From the IMG/VR virus record IMGVR_UViG_3300021959_000075, positions 1-47,197 of that record: a DNA stretch of 47,197 nt; one strand, written 5' to 3'. Below are positions 16,903 to 25,955 of the stretch, one piece after another (position 1 is the stretch's first letter; each line of letters opens with the position of its first letter). Below the pieces are notes generated by a model that saw nothing but the letters and a program-made list of their open reading frames with translations, was not told the DNA's origin and searched no databases. This stretch comes from a virus. A program made the position numbers and the translations under genes.

Positions 16903-19900
16903 TTATACCTTCTTATTTATACTTTTTAGTTCTTCAATTTCAGCTTTAAGTAATTTAATTGCCTCAATTAAGTATCCTACCGTGTTACCGTATGCAACAC
17001 CTTTTGTTCCGTCTTCTGCTTCATGAATTAATTCAGGAGCTATCATTTCAAGTTCCTGAGCTATAACACCAGATGATAATTTACCATCTTGGTCATTACG
17101 ATTAAATGAAACTCCTCTCATATCGAATACTTTCGAACCGTCAAGAGTTTTAACATTGTCTTTTAGTTTTTTATCTGAGAAAGCTACTACATCAGCACTT
17201 GCCGTAAATGTTCCTGTGTAAGAACCTGACATTAATAATCCTGTTGATGATTGAGATAATCCGTTACCTGCGGCTACAGTAAGTGTTCCACTAGAAGTAA
17301 TTGTACCACCACTTATTCCATTACCTGTTGCAACTGATGTTACTCCAGATGATGTAACATACCCTGGACCATTTGTAAATTGGTTTAGATTACTATATGT
17401 AGTATTCACAGATGAAATAGTAACACTATTAGCAGATTTACTTACAGTAGTATTAGTGCCGCTATTAAAAGTAATATTACCATTTGTAAAGCTTCCGCCG
17501 TTTGCTCCAATATTTGTTATTGTATTATCATTATCATTACTATCTGTTGAATTAATTGTAATTGTTCCGCCAGATTTAGATACTGTTGTAGCGCCCGTGC
17601 CTACAAGAGTAATATTACCTGATGATAGATTTCCGCTTGTTCCAACGCTTGTTATAGTATTGTTATCATTTGCAGCAAATGTGATTGTTCCACCTGATTT
17701 GCTTACAGTAATATTGGTTCCGCCTACAAGAGTAATATTACCTGATGATAGATCTCCGCTTACTCCAACATTTGTAACAGTATTTGTTGATGTAAAAGTA
17801 AGAGAATTTCCAGATCTACCAATGTTTGTAGAACCACCACCATTAAAAGTAACTGTTTCACCTGAACCAATAGCTTCTGCTGAAGCACCATTTGCGCTTA
17901 TGCTAAATGAACCATAGTTATCTGCATTGCTTACTCCTGAATATCCAAGAGCTGATAAACTTATTGCAGCATTACTTGATGCCGCTGTGATATGACCTCT
18001 TGCGTCGACGGTAATACTTGGTACTACTAGCTGACTTCCGTATGAAGCTGCAGTTACGCCTGAGTTATCATGTTGAATTGTAATTGCGTCTGCACTAACT
18101 GATGTTGATAAATCATTTCCACCTAATATGGAAAGCGTATCGTTATTTGTATCAGCTACTGCTGTACCTGAATCTGTTAAAACGTTTTTAAATATGTTTT
18201 GTAATGAACCTCTATCAGAGTTCGTAATAGTAACATCAATGTCATTGCCTGAAGTTGCACCGAGTACTGTAATACCTGAGCCTTCGTTAAAGTCTAATAT
18301 GTTTGTTGAACCAAAATTTTGTTCTGATAATGCATTAGATGCTGAAGAAACTTTAATACCTGGTACACCAGCTGAAGCTTCACTTAATATTAATGAACCA
18401 TCTGCTTCCCAACGATCTGTTGCAAAGTTATATACAATTGAATGTGAACCTGTTACATTTGAAGCATTGTTTGAATGTGTACCCACGCCTGTAAAGCTTC
18501 TTGTTTCTAGACCGAATCCGCCAGTTGTTGGCTCGGAAGCTGAAGCTCCCATTAATACTAATGTGTCATCTATTTCTAATGTTGCTGTATTAATAGTTGT
18601 TTGTGTTCCATTAACATCTAAGTTACCTGTGATTGTTAAGTTACCACCCACTGTTACATTGTTTGGTAATCCTACAGTAACAGTTCCTGCATTTTCTACA
18701 ATATCTACTTCACCGGATGTTCCAGCAAATGTTAATGTTCCGCCTAATGCGATTGGACTTGTATTCGACCCATCACTTACTGTAATAGATGAGTTACTGA
18801 GTTTAGAATTTCCTATTGAACCAGCTAATTTAGAAGCTGCAATGCTTCCTGCTAACATAGTATTTTCTACTGATCCAGCAGCAATCGTTGCTGTTAATGT
18901 TCCACTTGCTAAATTTGTAAGAGTAACTGCACCACTTAAATCTCCACCTAATGTAATGGTAGGATCTGCTGATAAAGCAAAATCAAAGTTTTGGTTTGTA
19001 GCATCCCATGTTACATCAATACCTGTTTCAACATTATTAGCAATTAAGTCTTGTGCATTATAAAATGTTACTAAGTCTGCTGTTTGAGTTGTTGAACCTG
19101 TATTTAAACCTATAACTCTAAATGCTCTATCTGGCTGAGATGCTGCATAAGCTTCATCCCATATAAGTTTTACATCAACACCATTACCAAAATTGCTTCT
19201 TTCAAAAGAAAGACCTCTATCATCTAAGTCAGAGTTAAAGTCAATAAAGGCTGTTGATACAGAAAGTCCACCTGAACCAGTTTGTAATAAACCATTTCTT
19301 ATATCAAGTGTAGATCCTGAAGGAAATACTAATGTGTTACCATTAGTAAATGTAGCATCTGAATTAATTGTTTGTTGTGAACCTTTTGTTAAAAAGAATC
19401 TTGCGTCTACATCTGTATGTAATTCTGCAATTGCAGTAGATACTGTAGAAGCTGTTGTTCCAAAAGCTGAGGCTGAGATTGTTCCAAGTTCTGCATCATG
19501 TTCATTAATCGCAGTAACTAAATCATTAGCAGTTGTTGTTAAGTTAGCAACTGTACCTATATCAGTTTCATGCTCATTAATAGCACCTACAACTGTACCA
19601 GCTGCAGGAGTAAGATCAGTTGCGTTTCCAACTTCTCCTTTAAAAGAATTAACAGCTATAACAACGTCAGTTTTTACTGGGATGCCTGCTGCTAATGCTG
19701 TGATATCACCTACATCGTCTTGTACTTCATTTACAGCGTCAATAAGATTTGTTGAAACTATTTTTATAACTTCGCCAGCTGAAGCAGCTGTATTTAATTT
19801 AATAATCTTTCCGTAAGTTGGAGTTTGAAATGTGCTTGATACAAGATCATTAGCAACTATTCTTTTAGATGCATCTGTATGTGGTATACCTAAATTTTGT

Positions 19901-20370
19901 GCTGCATTAAATGTTCCTGTTGTAGCTTTAAATCTTAATACTGATGTATCAGCAGATAATAGTGTTCCTGAGAATCCGCCTGATTGTGTAAGTACTGCTC
20001 CTTCTATAAACTGAGATGGTATTGTAGGAGTGTTTTGTAGTGTTACTAATAAAGAAAAGTTAGGTGCTATAAAATTAGCAGTTGCAGTACCTTGTGTTAA
20101 TTCTGTTCCGTCTTTAAAGACTTTTACAACTCCAACATTAACTGCTTCACTTGATAAATCAATAGTCTCTTCTGGTTTTAATTCAAATCTAAGTGTGTTT
20201 GAAGTAAAAAGCTTTTGTCCAGCTGTTGCTGTAAATGATTGAGTTTTATCGAGTATACGAGAATCAATAAGACCATTGTCTCCTAAATGAAGCGATACTT
20301 CATTAGACTTCTGACGAAGTTCTTCGATACTATTTGATTTTAATGTTCTTGTTTCGTTATTTGCTGCCAT
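16903..20370 (-). CDS. Long tail fibre with C-terminal peptidase S74 chaperone
   Basis: A 1155-residue fibre. The N-terminal third includes IEELRQKSNEVSLHLGDNGL and repeated short helices (EVGNATDLTPAAGTVVGAIN, AINEHDAEL) that look like trimeric coiled-coil or collar segments. The middle has fibre blocks (VTVGGNLTITGNLDVNGTQ), followed by three tandem SGNLSSGNITLV-type repeats. The last 92 residues are a peptidase S74 intramolecular chaperone: FSDKKLKDNV, GVIAQELEMIAPELI, GVAYGNTVGYLIEAIKLLK. Ser1065 and Lys1070 occupy the positions of the self-cleavage dyad known in endosialidase-type chaperones. The domain trimerises and then cuts itself off in known members. It is the only fibre in the window with a visible S74 domain. 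Its start overlaps the stop of the 66-residue gene. Confidence 0.9.
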   Translation of the reverse strand: MAANNETRTLKSNSIEELRQKSNEVSLHLGDNGLIDSRILDKTQSFTATAGQKLFTSNTLRFELKPEETIDLSSEAVNVGVVKVFKDGTELTQGTATANFIAPNFSLLVTLQNTPTIPSQFIEGAVLTQSGGFSGTLLSADTSVLRFKATTGTFNAAQNLGIPHTDASKRIVANDLVSSTFQTPTYGKIIKLNTAASAGEVIKIVSTNLIDAVNEVQDDVGDITALAAGIPVKTDVVIAVNSFKGEVGNATDLTPAAGTVVGAINEHETDIGTVANLTTTANDLVTAINEHDAELGTISASAFGTTASTVSTAIAELHTDVDARFFLTKGSQQTINSDATFTNGNTLVFPSGSTLDIRNGLLQTGSGGLSVSTAFIDFNSDLDDRGLSFERSNFGNGVDVKLIWDEAYAASQPDRAFRVIGLNTGSTTQTADLVTFYNAQDLIANNVETGIDVTWDATNQNFDFALSADPTITLGGDLSGAVTLTNLASGTLTATIAAGSVENTMLAGSIAASKLAGSIGNSKLSNSSITVSDGSNTSPIALGGTLTFAGTSGEVDIVENAGTVTVGLPNNVTVGGNLTITGNLDVNGTQTTINTATLEIDDTLVLMGASASEPTTGGFGLETRSFTGVGTHSNNASNVTGSHSIVYNFATDRWEADGSLILSEASAGVPGIKVSSASNALSEQNFGSTNILDFNEGSGITVLGATSGNDIDVTITNSDRGSLQNIFKNVLTDSGTAVADTNNDTLSILGGNDLSTSVSADAITIQHDNSGVTAASYGSQLVVPSITVDARGHITAASSNAAISLSALGYSGVSNADNYGSFSISANGASAEAIGSGETVTFNGGGSTNIGRSGNSLTFTSTNTVTNVGVSGDLSSGNITLVGGTNITVSKSGGTITFAANDNNTITSVGTSGNLSSGNITLVGTGATTVSKSGGTITINSTDSNDNDNTITNIGANGGSFTNGNITFNSGTNTTVSKSANSVTISSVNTTYSNLNQFTNGPGYVTSSGVTSVATGNGISGGTITSSGTLTVAAGNGLSQSSTGLLMSGSYTGTFTASADVVAFSDKKLKDNVKTLDGSKVFDMRGVSFNRNDQDGKLSSGVIAQELEMIAPELIHEAEDGTKGVAYGNTVGYLIEAIKLLKAEIEELKSINKKV
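16914..16921 (-). promoter_or_regulatory. T4-type late promoter box (111-residue gene and fibre unit)
   Basis: TATAAATA on the minus strand within the last codons of the S74 fibre, 21 bases before the ATG at 16893. Confidence 0.62.
17600..17753. repeat. Direct repeat within the S74 fibre gene
   Basis: A 31-base sequence at 17600-17630 recurs exactly at 17723-17753, an offset of 123 bases (41 codons), and encodes the SSGNITLV repeat. Exact DNA identity suggests recent in-frame duplication or gene conversion. Confidence 0.85.
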
Positions 20371-20570
20371 TATTTACTGCCTAATTTCTTTACTATTTTT
20401 TTAAGTTCGGCTACATCACTTTCGAGTTGAGCTAACTTATTATCTTTTTCTTGTGCTAACTGCATTTGTAGCCTTCTTTTGGCAAATGCATTAGTATTAG
20501 TATTTATAACTGCTCCATTAGATGTATCTTTAACTAAATCCGGACTTCCTATAATTTTTTTCTTCGCCAT
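20370..20570 (-). CDS. Small coiled-coil protein between baseplate and fibre genes
   Basis: A 66-residue protein. A basic N-terminus (MAKKKIIGSPDLVKD) leads to a helical C-terminal half with clear heptads (LQMQLAQEKDNKLAQLESDV, AELKKIVKKLG), predicting a parallel coiled coil. I recognise the type from marine T4-like genomes, where it lies beside the DUF4815-type gene, but know no assigned function. A trimeric collar or whisker-like element is possible and is inference only. Its stop overlaps the start of the S74 fibre, and its start is 9 bases after the upstream stop. A TATAAATA box lies inside the gene (20501-20508) and could serve the fibre gene. Confidence 0.72.
   Translation of the reverse strand: MAKKKIIGSPDLVKDTSNGAVINTNTNAFAKRRLQMQLAQEKDNKLAQLESDVAELKKIVKKLGSK
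20501..20508 (-). promoter_or_regulatory. Possible late promoter box inside the 66-residue gene
   Basis: TATAAATA on the minus strand within coding sequence, 131 bases before the S74 fibre start. Coding position makes chance more likely than for the intergenic boxes. Confidence 0.35.
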
Positions 20571-20579
20571 TATTTTATC

Positions 20580-23500
20580 CTATGTTGCACAGATTGCTCT
20601 AAAATCTTTAACTAATGGAGGTGTAGAAGATACTGCTCCTTGTAATACTATTTTAAATTGTATTGAACTAAATGATGAACCTGCTCCAAATGGATCAATA
20701 TCATATTGTACTTCTTGGAAAGAAGAATCATTGAATGGAATAACTGTTCCAGTAACTGGTAATTGCGCTGTCCAAGTACTTGCTGTAATATCTTCATCAC
20801 CGCTTGTAGCTCTCCAATAAAAATCAACATCAGCTCCACCTGGTTTTAAAGCATTAATATATACTGTAGCTATGTCAGCTTGTTCTGCTAATTCAATTTT
20901 CTTAGTAATATATCTTGCAACTTCAGTACCGCCAGTAGCAGTCGTTTCAGACCCACCATTATCACTAATAATATTTTGTATGGTATTCACCGATAATCTG
21001 TTCATATCGATAACTGGACTTAACGCCTCATTCTCAGTTGTTAAGACTGCAGTTAATTGAAATGATTTAACATTACTAGTTTCATTAATTGCTGAATAAA
21101 TTGCTTGAGGCGTCACATATCTATAATTTCTATTTGGTAAAATCTCATAGCCATCACCTGTTCCTGTAAGAGCATATCTTGTTTCAGTTCCATTAACACT
21201 TGTTGTTGTACGTGTTTTTAAGAAAAATCTAACTGACGTTCCTGGAACTTGTATGTTTTCAATGTATGGATACATTACATCCATGTGTCTATTTTCAGTT
21301 GCAGTTGCAGCTGGACCACCAACATAACCAGTACCTGTTGCTGCACTTGACAAAGTAATATCATATGTGTCATGAGTATATGCAGCAATATCATGTGTTC
21401 CATTTAATAGAGATGCATTTGTACCAGTTGCACCTGCAATTGTCACATCATTACTTGTACTGTACATTCCATGATTCTTATGGAATACTTTACATGTTGT
21501 TGTTCCATTTACATAGAATGGATTAACTTGTAATTTTTTAGGAGGTATAACATCGTTTGCAAATATAATTTTTGAGCCTGAACCTGTAAACGTAGCTCTA
21601 TTTAATTTGAACTTAAGATCTTTACTTTGCTCTGGTGTCCATGTTGAAGCATTTGCTGAACTAAAGAACACTCCATTATATGGTTGTTTTGTAATTCTTT
21701 CAGTTGTATTTGTTAAATCTTGTCCACCCATTTCAGCTACATAAACTTCGTAGTCATCTGATTGAGATGTAATTACTATTGCATATTCTGTATCTTGAGC
21801 TAAATAAACTGGATAGTCAAATGCAAAGTTAGTAGCGGCATTAGCATTACCAAAGCCATTATTTGCTGCTGCATCTGATGGTAGGTTAACACTGCTTGGA
21901 TATAAAATTTTATCTCCACCTGGTACTATTCTTTGTGTAGGTGTGCCATTTAATACTGTTCTTATTGTAACTCTTACTGGTATAGTCGCTGATTTTTTTC
22001 TAAAGAATAAGTCAACTGACTTAACAAACAATCCACCGTCCTTATCAATTAAGAATGTTTCAGCGACTGGATCGATATATTCAGTTGTTTCTGATACCTG
22101 TGTATCAACAAGTGTTCTGTCTTCATTTAACTCTGATTGTACTAATCTTGGTACTTTTGTAGAAACAACTTTTTCTTCTGTTATTTCTAACATTCCTTGA
22201 GCATGATATTGAGCTTCTGCATAAGTAGTTTCAGCTGATTTATCATTTGTACTACTATCTGATAGTCTAAATTCTCTTGTACCTACTGCAAATTTTAATG
22301 CGTTATTTCTTGGTATAATAAATGAACCTTCAACTACACCTGATGCATTTGATATTAAAGCTCCAGCAGTATTTGGATGTGATGTTAATCCTTCAAAAGT
22401 ATCAGCACCTGTTAAAGTTGTAAAATCTGTAAAAGATTCTTCTTTAATATAACTTGCTATAGAAGCGCCATCAAAGAAACCATATACTTTTGTATTTGGT
22501 TTAAGCAATTCAGCTTTAAAGAATATTTTTCTTGAACGAATAAATGGTATAAAGTTCATTTCAACTACTTTCGATCCATTGCTTTTAAGTATGGTATCAA
22601 ATGCAAGAGTTGTTTTTATACCACTTCTTGATTGACCAGTAGTTGTAGTGGTTGTTGTAATTGTTGTAACGTTTTGACCAGCTCCATCTAATGTTTCTAT
22701 ATCGTTGGCATCCCATATTTCTGGTTCACCTTCGGTCCACCAAAACTCACGCATTTCTTCTGCTTCATCTCTACCTCTGCCTCCGCCTCTTCCGCGGTTT
22801 CCAGTTGTTTCTGACTTTTCATCAACGTCAATGCCTGTCCAATTTGTTTCCCACTCATTCCATACTGTACCAAGAATTCCGTCTTGTTCAGCCATTTTTT
22901 GAAATTGTTCAAATGATGAAGAATCATCAACGGTAACAACTGGTCGTACATCAACTTCTTTCCATTCATCTGAATCAGGAGATAATTTAACAGTACCAGC
23001 CCAACTAAATACATTATATGGATTTACATTACTAAATGTTGAAGCATAAGGTTGATTAATATAATTAACATCTGTGCCCATTGGTAAAGTAACTAAACCA
23101 TCATTAATTACAGCAGCATTACTATCTCCTGCTAATCTAACTAGGTTAACATTTCTTTCATCAAACTTAGGTCTAAGGACACCATTTTCTTTATCAATAG
23201 AGCATGCATAATCCGGATTAGATGTATCTCCAATTCCATGATTTGTAAAGTTATCTACAATAAATCCATTCTTAAGTCGAGTTGCTCCTGTTGAATCAGT
23301 GATATCAATTGAAGATGCGCTTTGCTCTAATAAAGAAAGCGATGTAAAATATTCTAAATTTTTAATTCGTTTGTCTAAGCTTCCAATGTTTGCCATTGTA
23401 AATCTTTTGTTTTCTATAAGTTTCGGTTTAACACCGCTTAATGAAAAAACATAAGGTGATACTCTAATATCATATATCCCCATTGCATCATCTGGTGTTC

Positions 23501-25928
23501 CTGGTGCTCTTGGGCTTGAGCTAGGTACTCCTGTTTCTATTTTAAACTCGCCTTTTCTTGTAACATATAGTTTATCAATCCTTGGTAAGAAGTGCGTAAG
23601 ATCTGTTACGAAATTACCACTATTTACTGGAGGAGATGAAAGAGATTGGTTACTGCCTGAAGCATAACTTGTACCTGCATCATTAATTCTCGGTCTAAAG
23701 TCGATACAATCTCTTAATTGAACTGTTCCTATATTACCTGAGAATGATGGTATCTGTGTATATTCTGTATCATCGTATGAATCAACACTAAAGAAATCGC
23801 CTGAGCCAGAATGATCATACCAATCAAAGACAACTGTAATCGCGCCTGGATCAATTTCGCCTGACTTAAGAGTAATTTTTCCTATATCATAGAAATTATC
23901 TCTTTGACCATTGTCTAATATAAATCTACCAATAACGCTTTGTCCAGCTGGATCTACTATTGAAGTAATTTTTTTAATGTCAGCTTTACCTAATGAAAGA
24001 ACTCCACTACTTAAAGATTGAGCTGTTAAAGTCTGAGTCTCTTTATCTTTTGTTTTTGGTGCAGCACCAGTGTATGATACATCTACACTAAATACAATTT
24101 GTTGACCTCCAGATAAATTTACGCTTGAGCCTCCTATTGTAGTAAAAGTGATAGTGCTTCCGCCGCCTGTAATAGATGCTGTTGGACTTGCGTCTAAAGC
24201 ATTGTATGTACTTCCATCTTTAATGTATGCAACGACTGTAGAAGCATTAACAAACGATGCTCCACTTATTGTAGCAGCTGGATTATTAGCATTTGTAGTT
24301 CTTGTTTCTCTTACTACGTATGTTGTATTATATGAAGGTGAAGAAACTGTTGAACCAGGATCTCTTAAAGTATCAACTGCTGAATATGGTAATTTGTAAA
24401 CTAATGAATTAAAGCTTGAACCATATATAGTTCTATCAGTTACACTGCTTTGATCAAAAGTATTAGCTCTAAATTTAACTGTTCCGCCATCATCCCATTC
24501 AACACTTACAATGTTATTCATTCCATATCCACTATTAAATTGGATATCAAAAATATACAAATATAATTCAGTTGAACTTGAACCTTGACTTATTCCTCGA
24601 GCTCTGCATGTACCTCTTTTAGTACCGCCACCATTAGCTGCATCGTATAAATCAATTGTATCAAAAGTAGCAATGTCTGGCATTCCAAGAGAACTTGCTT
24701 CATTTAATCTAATATAGTTTCCAAGATTTAATGTTTGTTGTGTTTGATTAACATCAATAGTAGCATCGGCTCCTCTTGGTTTATCAACAGCTAAATATTT
24801 GGTTGTTGTGTTTTCAACTCTAAATCCTTTTACGTAAGATGTATTTGGTTCTATACCAATCGCTAATTTAGTAGCAGACCCACCATTGCTTGATGTTAAA
24901 TAACCATTATTAGTTCCTGTATCTAAATGTTCTCTCACATTTAACTGATATGGATTAACTGAGTAATCTCCTGACTCTTCAAATGTTCTTCTTGCTAATC
25001 TTTCTGTTAATTCTGTTTCTTGATTTTTATCTGTCTTATCAACAGCTGATTTACCGTCTTCAATAACAATAAGAGTAATATAATCTGTTTCTACTCTTGA
25101 TGATAAGCTTAATGGCTCTTTAATAAGAGTTGTTGAAATGCGATATCGTCTTGCTCCAGGAGCTGCTGTGTTTGGAGTTCCTGCAGCGTTATCTAATAAA
25201 GTTGTATCTGTTGTAGCATCAACAATATCTTCAGTAACTTTTAAACCAATAATATAGTTTGGTGTGTTTGTATATTTGTCAAGTATAAGCGATCCTGCTG
25301 GTACATAAACAAATGTACCTGAAATAAAGTATACACCTTCTTCTATATTAACTGCTGATCCTAATCCTATAGGAGTAGATATACTTGAAGCTACTGCAGG
25401 ACTTGAATTATTTGGATTGGCGTTACCACCAACCATTGCGTACCTTACAGTACTCGCGTTTGAACTGAGTACTTCTCCTGCAGCAAATGTTGATGTAGCA
25501 TTGTTTGTACCTGAACCTGTATATTTAACATATAGTGTTGCGGGATCGCCAGATCCTGCTGCAATGACTGCTTGTACAACTGCAGTAACTCCGCCTGTTG
25601 CTCCTGTAATTGTTGTTCCAACAAACTCAGTTAAGTAATTATCTGTAGTTAATGTAGCTGAAGATGCTGAATGATAAAATGAAGATTCTACTTTTACAAA
25701 ATCATATTCTACATTAAGTGTGACTTTACCATTTACAACTCTTGAACCGTCTTTAAATGAATATTGACCATGTCGATCTATTTGCGCTTGAAGCGATGTT
25801 TGTAGTTGTGTAAGCTCTCTTGCTTGAACTGAATAACCTGGTCTAAAAAGAACTCGATGAAAATTCTTTGTTTCATCAAAATCGTCTAATGTGTAACCAG
25901 CTGGTAAGTTTACTATTGTTGTTGCCAT
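20580..25928 (-). CDS. Giant DUF4815-type baseplate/fibre-connector protein
   Basis: At 1782 residues this is the largest gene in the window. The N-terminus contains the marine-phage signature DETKNFHRVLFRPGYSVQAR and ELTQLQTSLQAQIDRHGQYS, which I associate with the DUF4815 family of virion proteins. A short beta motif (FVGTTITGATGGVTAVVQAV) resembling inserts in other wedge proteins follows. The central region (RDCIDFRPRINDAGTSYASG, GEFKIETG, NKRFTMANIGSLDKRIKNLE) is typical of the family. The C-terminal third has beta domains. Position after gp6, the gp7-position protein and gp8 corresponds to the T4 gp9/gp10 part of the wedge, so a peripheral baseplate or fibre-attachment role is inferred. 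A late promoter box sits 20 bases upstream. Confidence 0.8.
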   Translation of the reverse strand: MATTIVNLPAGYTLDDFDETKNFHRVLFRPGYSVQARELTQLQTSLQAQIDRHGQYSFKDGSRVVNGKVTLNVEYDFVKVESSFYHSASSATLTTDNYLTEFVGTTITGATGGVTAVVQAVIAAGSGDPATLYVKYTGSGTNNATSTFAAGEVLSSNASTVRYAMVGGNANPNNSSPAVASSISTPIGLGSAVNIEEGVYFISGTFVYVPAGSLILDKYTNTPNYIIGLKVTEDIVDATTDTTLLDNAAGTPNTAAPGARRYRISTTLIKEPLSLSSRVETDYITLIVIEDGKSAVDKTDKNQETELTERLARRTFEESGDYSVNPYQLNVREHLDTGTNNGYLTSSNGGSATKLAIGIEPNTSYVKGFRVENTTTKYLAVDKPRGADATIDVNQTQQTLNLGNYIRLNEASSLGMPDIATFDTIDLYDAANGGGTKRGTCRARGISQGSSSTELYLYIFDIQFNSGYGMNNIVSVEWDDGGTVKFRANTFDQSSVTDRTIYGSSFNSLVYKLPYSAVDTLRDPGSTVSSPSYNTTYVVRETRTTNANNPAATISGASFVNASTVVAYIKDGSTYNALDASPTASITGGGSTITFTTIGGSSVNLSGGQQIVFSVDVSYTGAAPKTKDKETQTLTAQSLSSGVLSLGKADIKKITSIVDPAGQSVIGRFILDNGQRDNFYDIGKITLKSGEIDPGAITVVFDWYDHSGSGDFFSVDSYDDTEYTQIPSFSGNIGTVQLRDCIDFRPRINDAGTSYASGSNQSLSSPPVNSGNFVTDLTHFLPRIDKLYVTRKGEFKIETGVPSSSPRAPGTPDDAMGIYDIRVSPYVFSLSGVKPKLIENKRFTMANIGSLDKRIKNLEYFTSLSLLEQSASSIDITDSTGATRLKNGFIVDNFTNHGIGDTSNPDYACSIDKENGVLRPKFDERNVNLVRLAGDSNAAVINDGLVTLPMGTDVNYINQPYASTFSNVNPYNVFSWAGTVKLSPDSDEWKEVDVRPVVTVDDSSSFEQFQKMAEQDGILGTVWNEWETNWTGIDVDEKSETTGNRGRGGGRGRDEAEEMREFWWTEGEPEIWDANDIETLDGAGQNVTTITTTTTTTGQSRSGIKTTLAFDTILKSNGSKVVEMNFIPFIRSRKIFFKAELLKPNTKVYGFFDGASIASYIKEESFTDFTTLTGADTFEGLTSHPNTAGALISNASGVVEGSFIIPRNNALKFAVGTREFRLSDSSTNDKSAETTYAEAQYHAQGMLEITEEKVVSTKVPRLVQSELNEDRTLVDTQVSETTEYIDPVAETFLIDKDGGLFVKSVDLFFRKKSATIPVRVTIRTVLNGTPTQRIVPGGDKILYPSSVNLPSDAAANNGFGNANAATNFAFDYPVYLAQDTEYAIVITSQSDDYEVYVAEMGGQDLTNTTERITKQPYNGVFFSSANASTWTPEQSKDLKFKLNRATFTGSGSKIIFANDVIPPKKLQVNPFYVNGTTTCKVFHKNHGMYSTSNDVTIAGATGTNASLLNGTHDIAAYTHDTYDITLSSAATGTGYVGGPAATATENRHMDVMYPYIENIQVPGTSVRFFLKTRTTTSVNGTETRYALTGTGDGYEILPNRNYRYVTPQAIYSAINETSNVKSFQLTAVLTTENEALSPVIDMNRLSVNTIQNIISDNGGSETTATGGTEVARYITKKIELAEQADIATVYINALKPGGADVDFYWRATSGDEDITASTWTAQLPVTGTVIPFNDSSFQEVQYDIDPFGAGSSFSSIQFKIVLQGAVSSTPPLVKDFRAICAT

Positions 25929-25947
25929 AAATCTCTCTTGCTAATAT

Positions 25948-25955
25948 TATTTATA
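25948..25955 (-). promoter_or_regulatory. T4-type late promoter box (DUF4815-type gene)
   Basis: TATAAATA on the minus strand in the 27-base gap 25929-25955, 20 bases before the ATG at 25928. Confidence 0.7.

Noticed and set aside
18128-19063. 311-codon plus-strand frame opposite the S74 fibre
   Set aside because: Mirror of Ser/Thr/Gly-rich repeats on the other strand. Similar long antisense frames occur opposite every fibre gene (for example 15262-15906 and 19193-19816) and none has a start signal.
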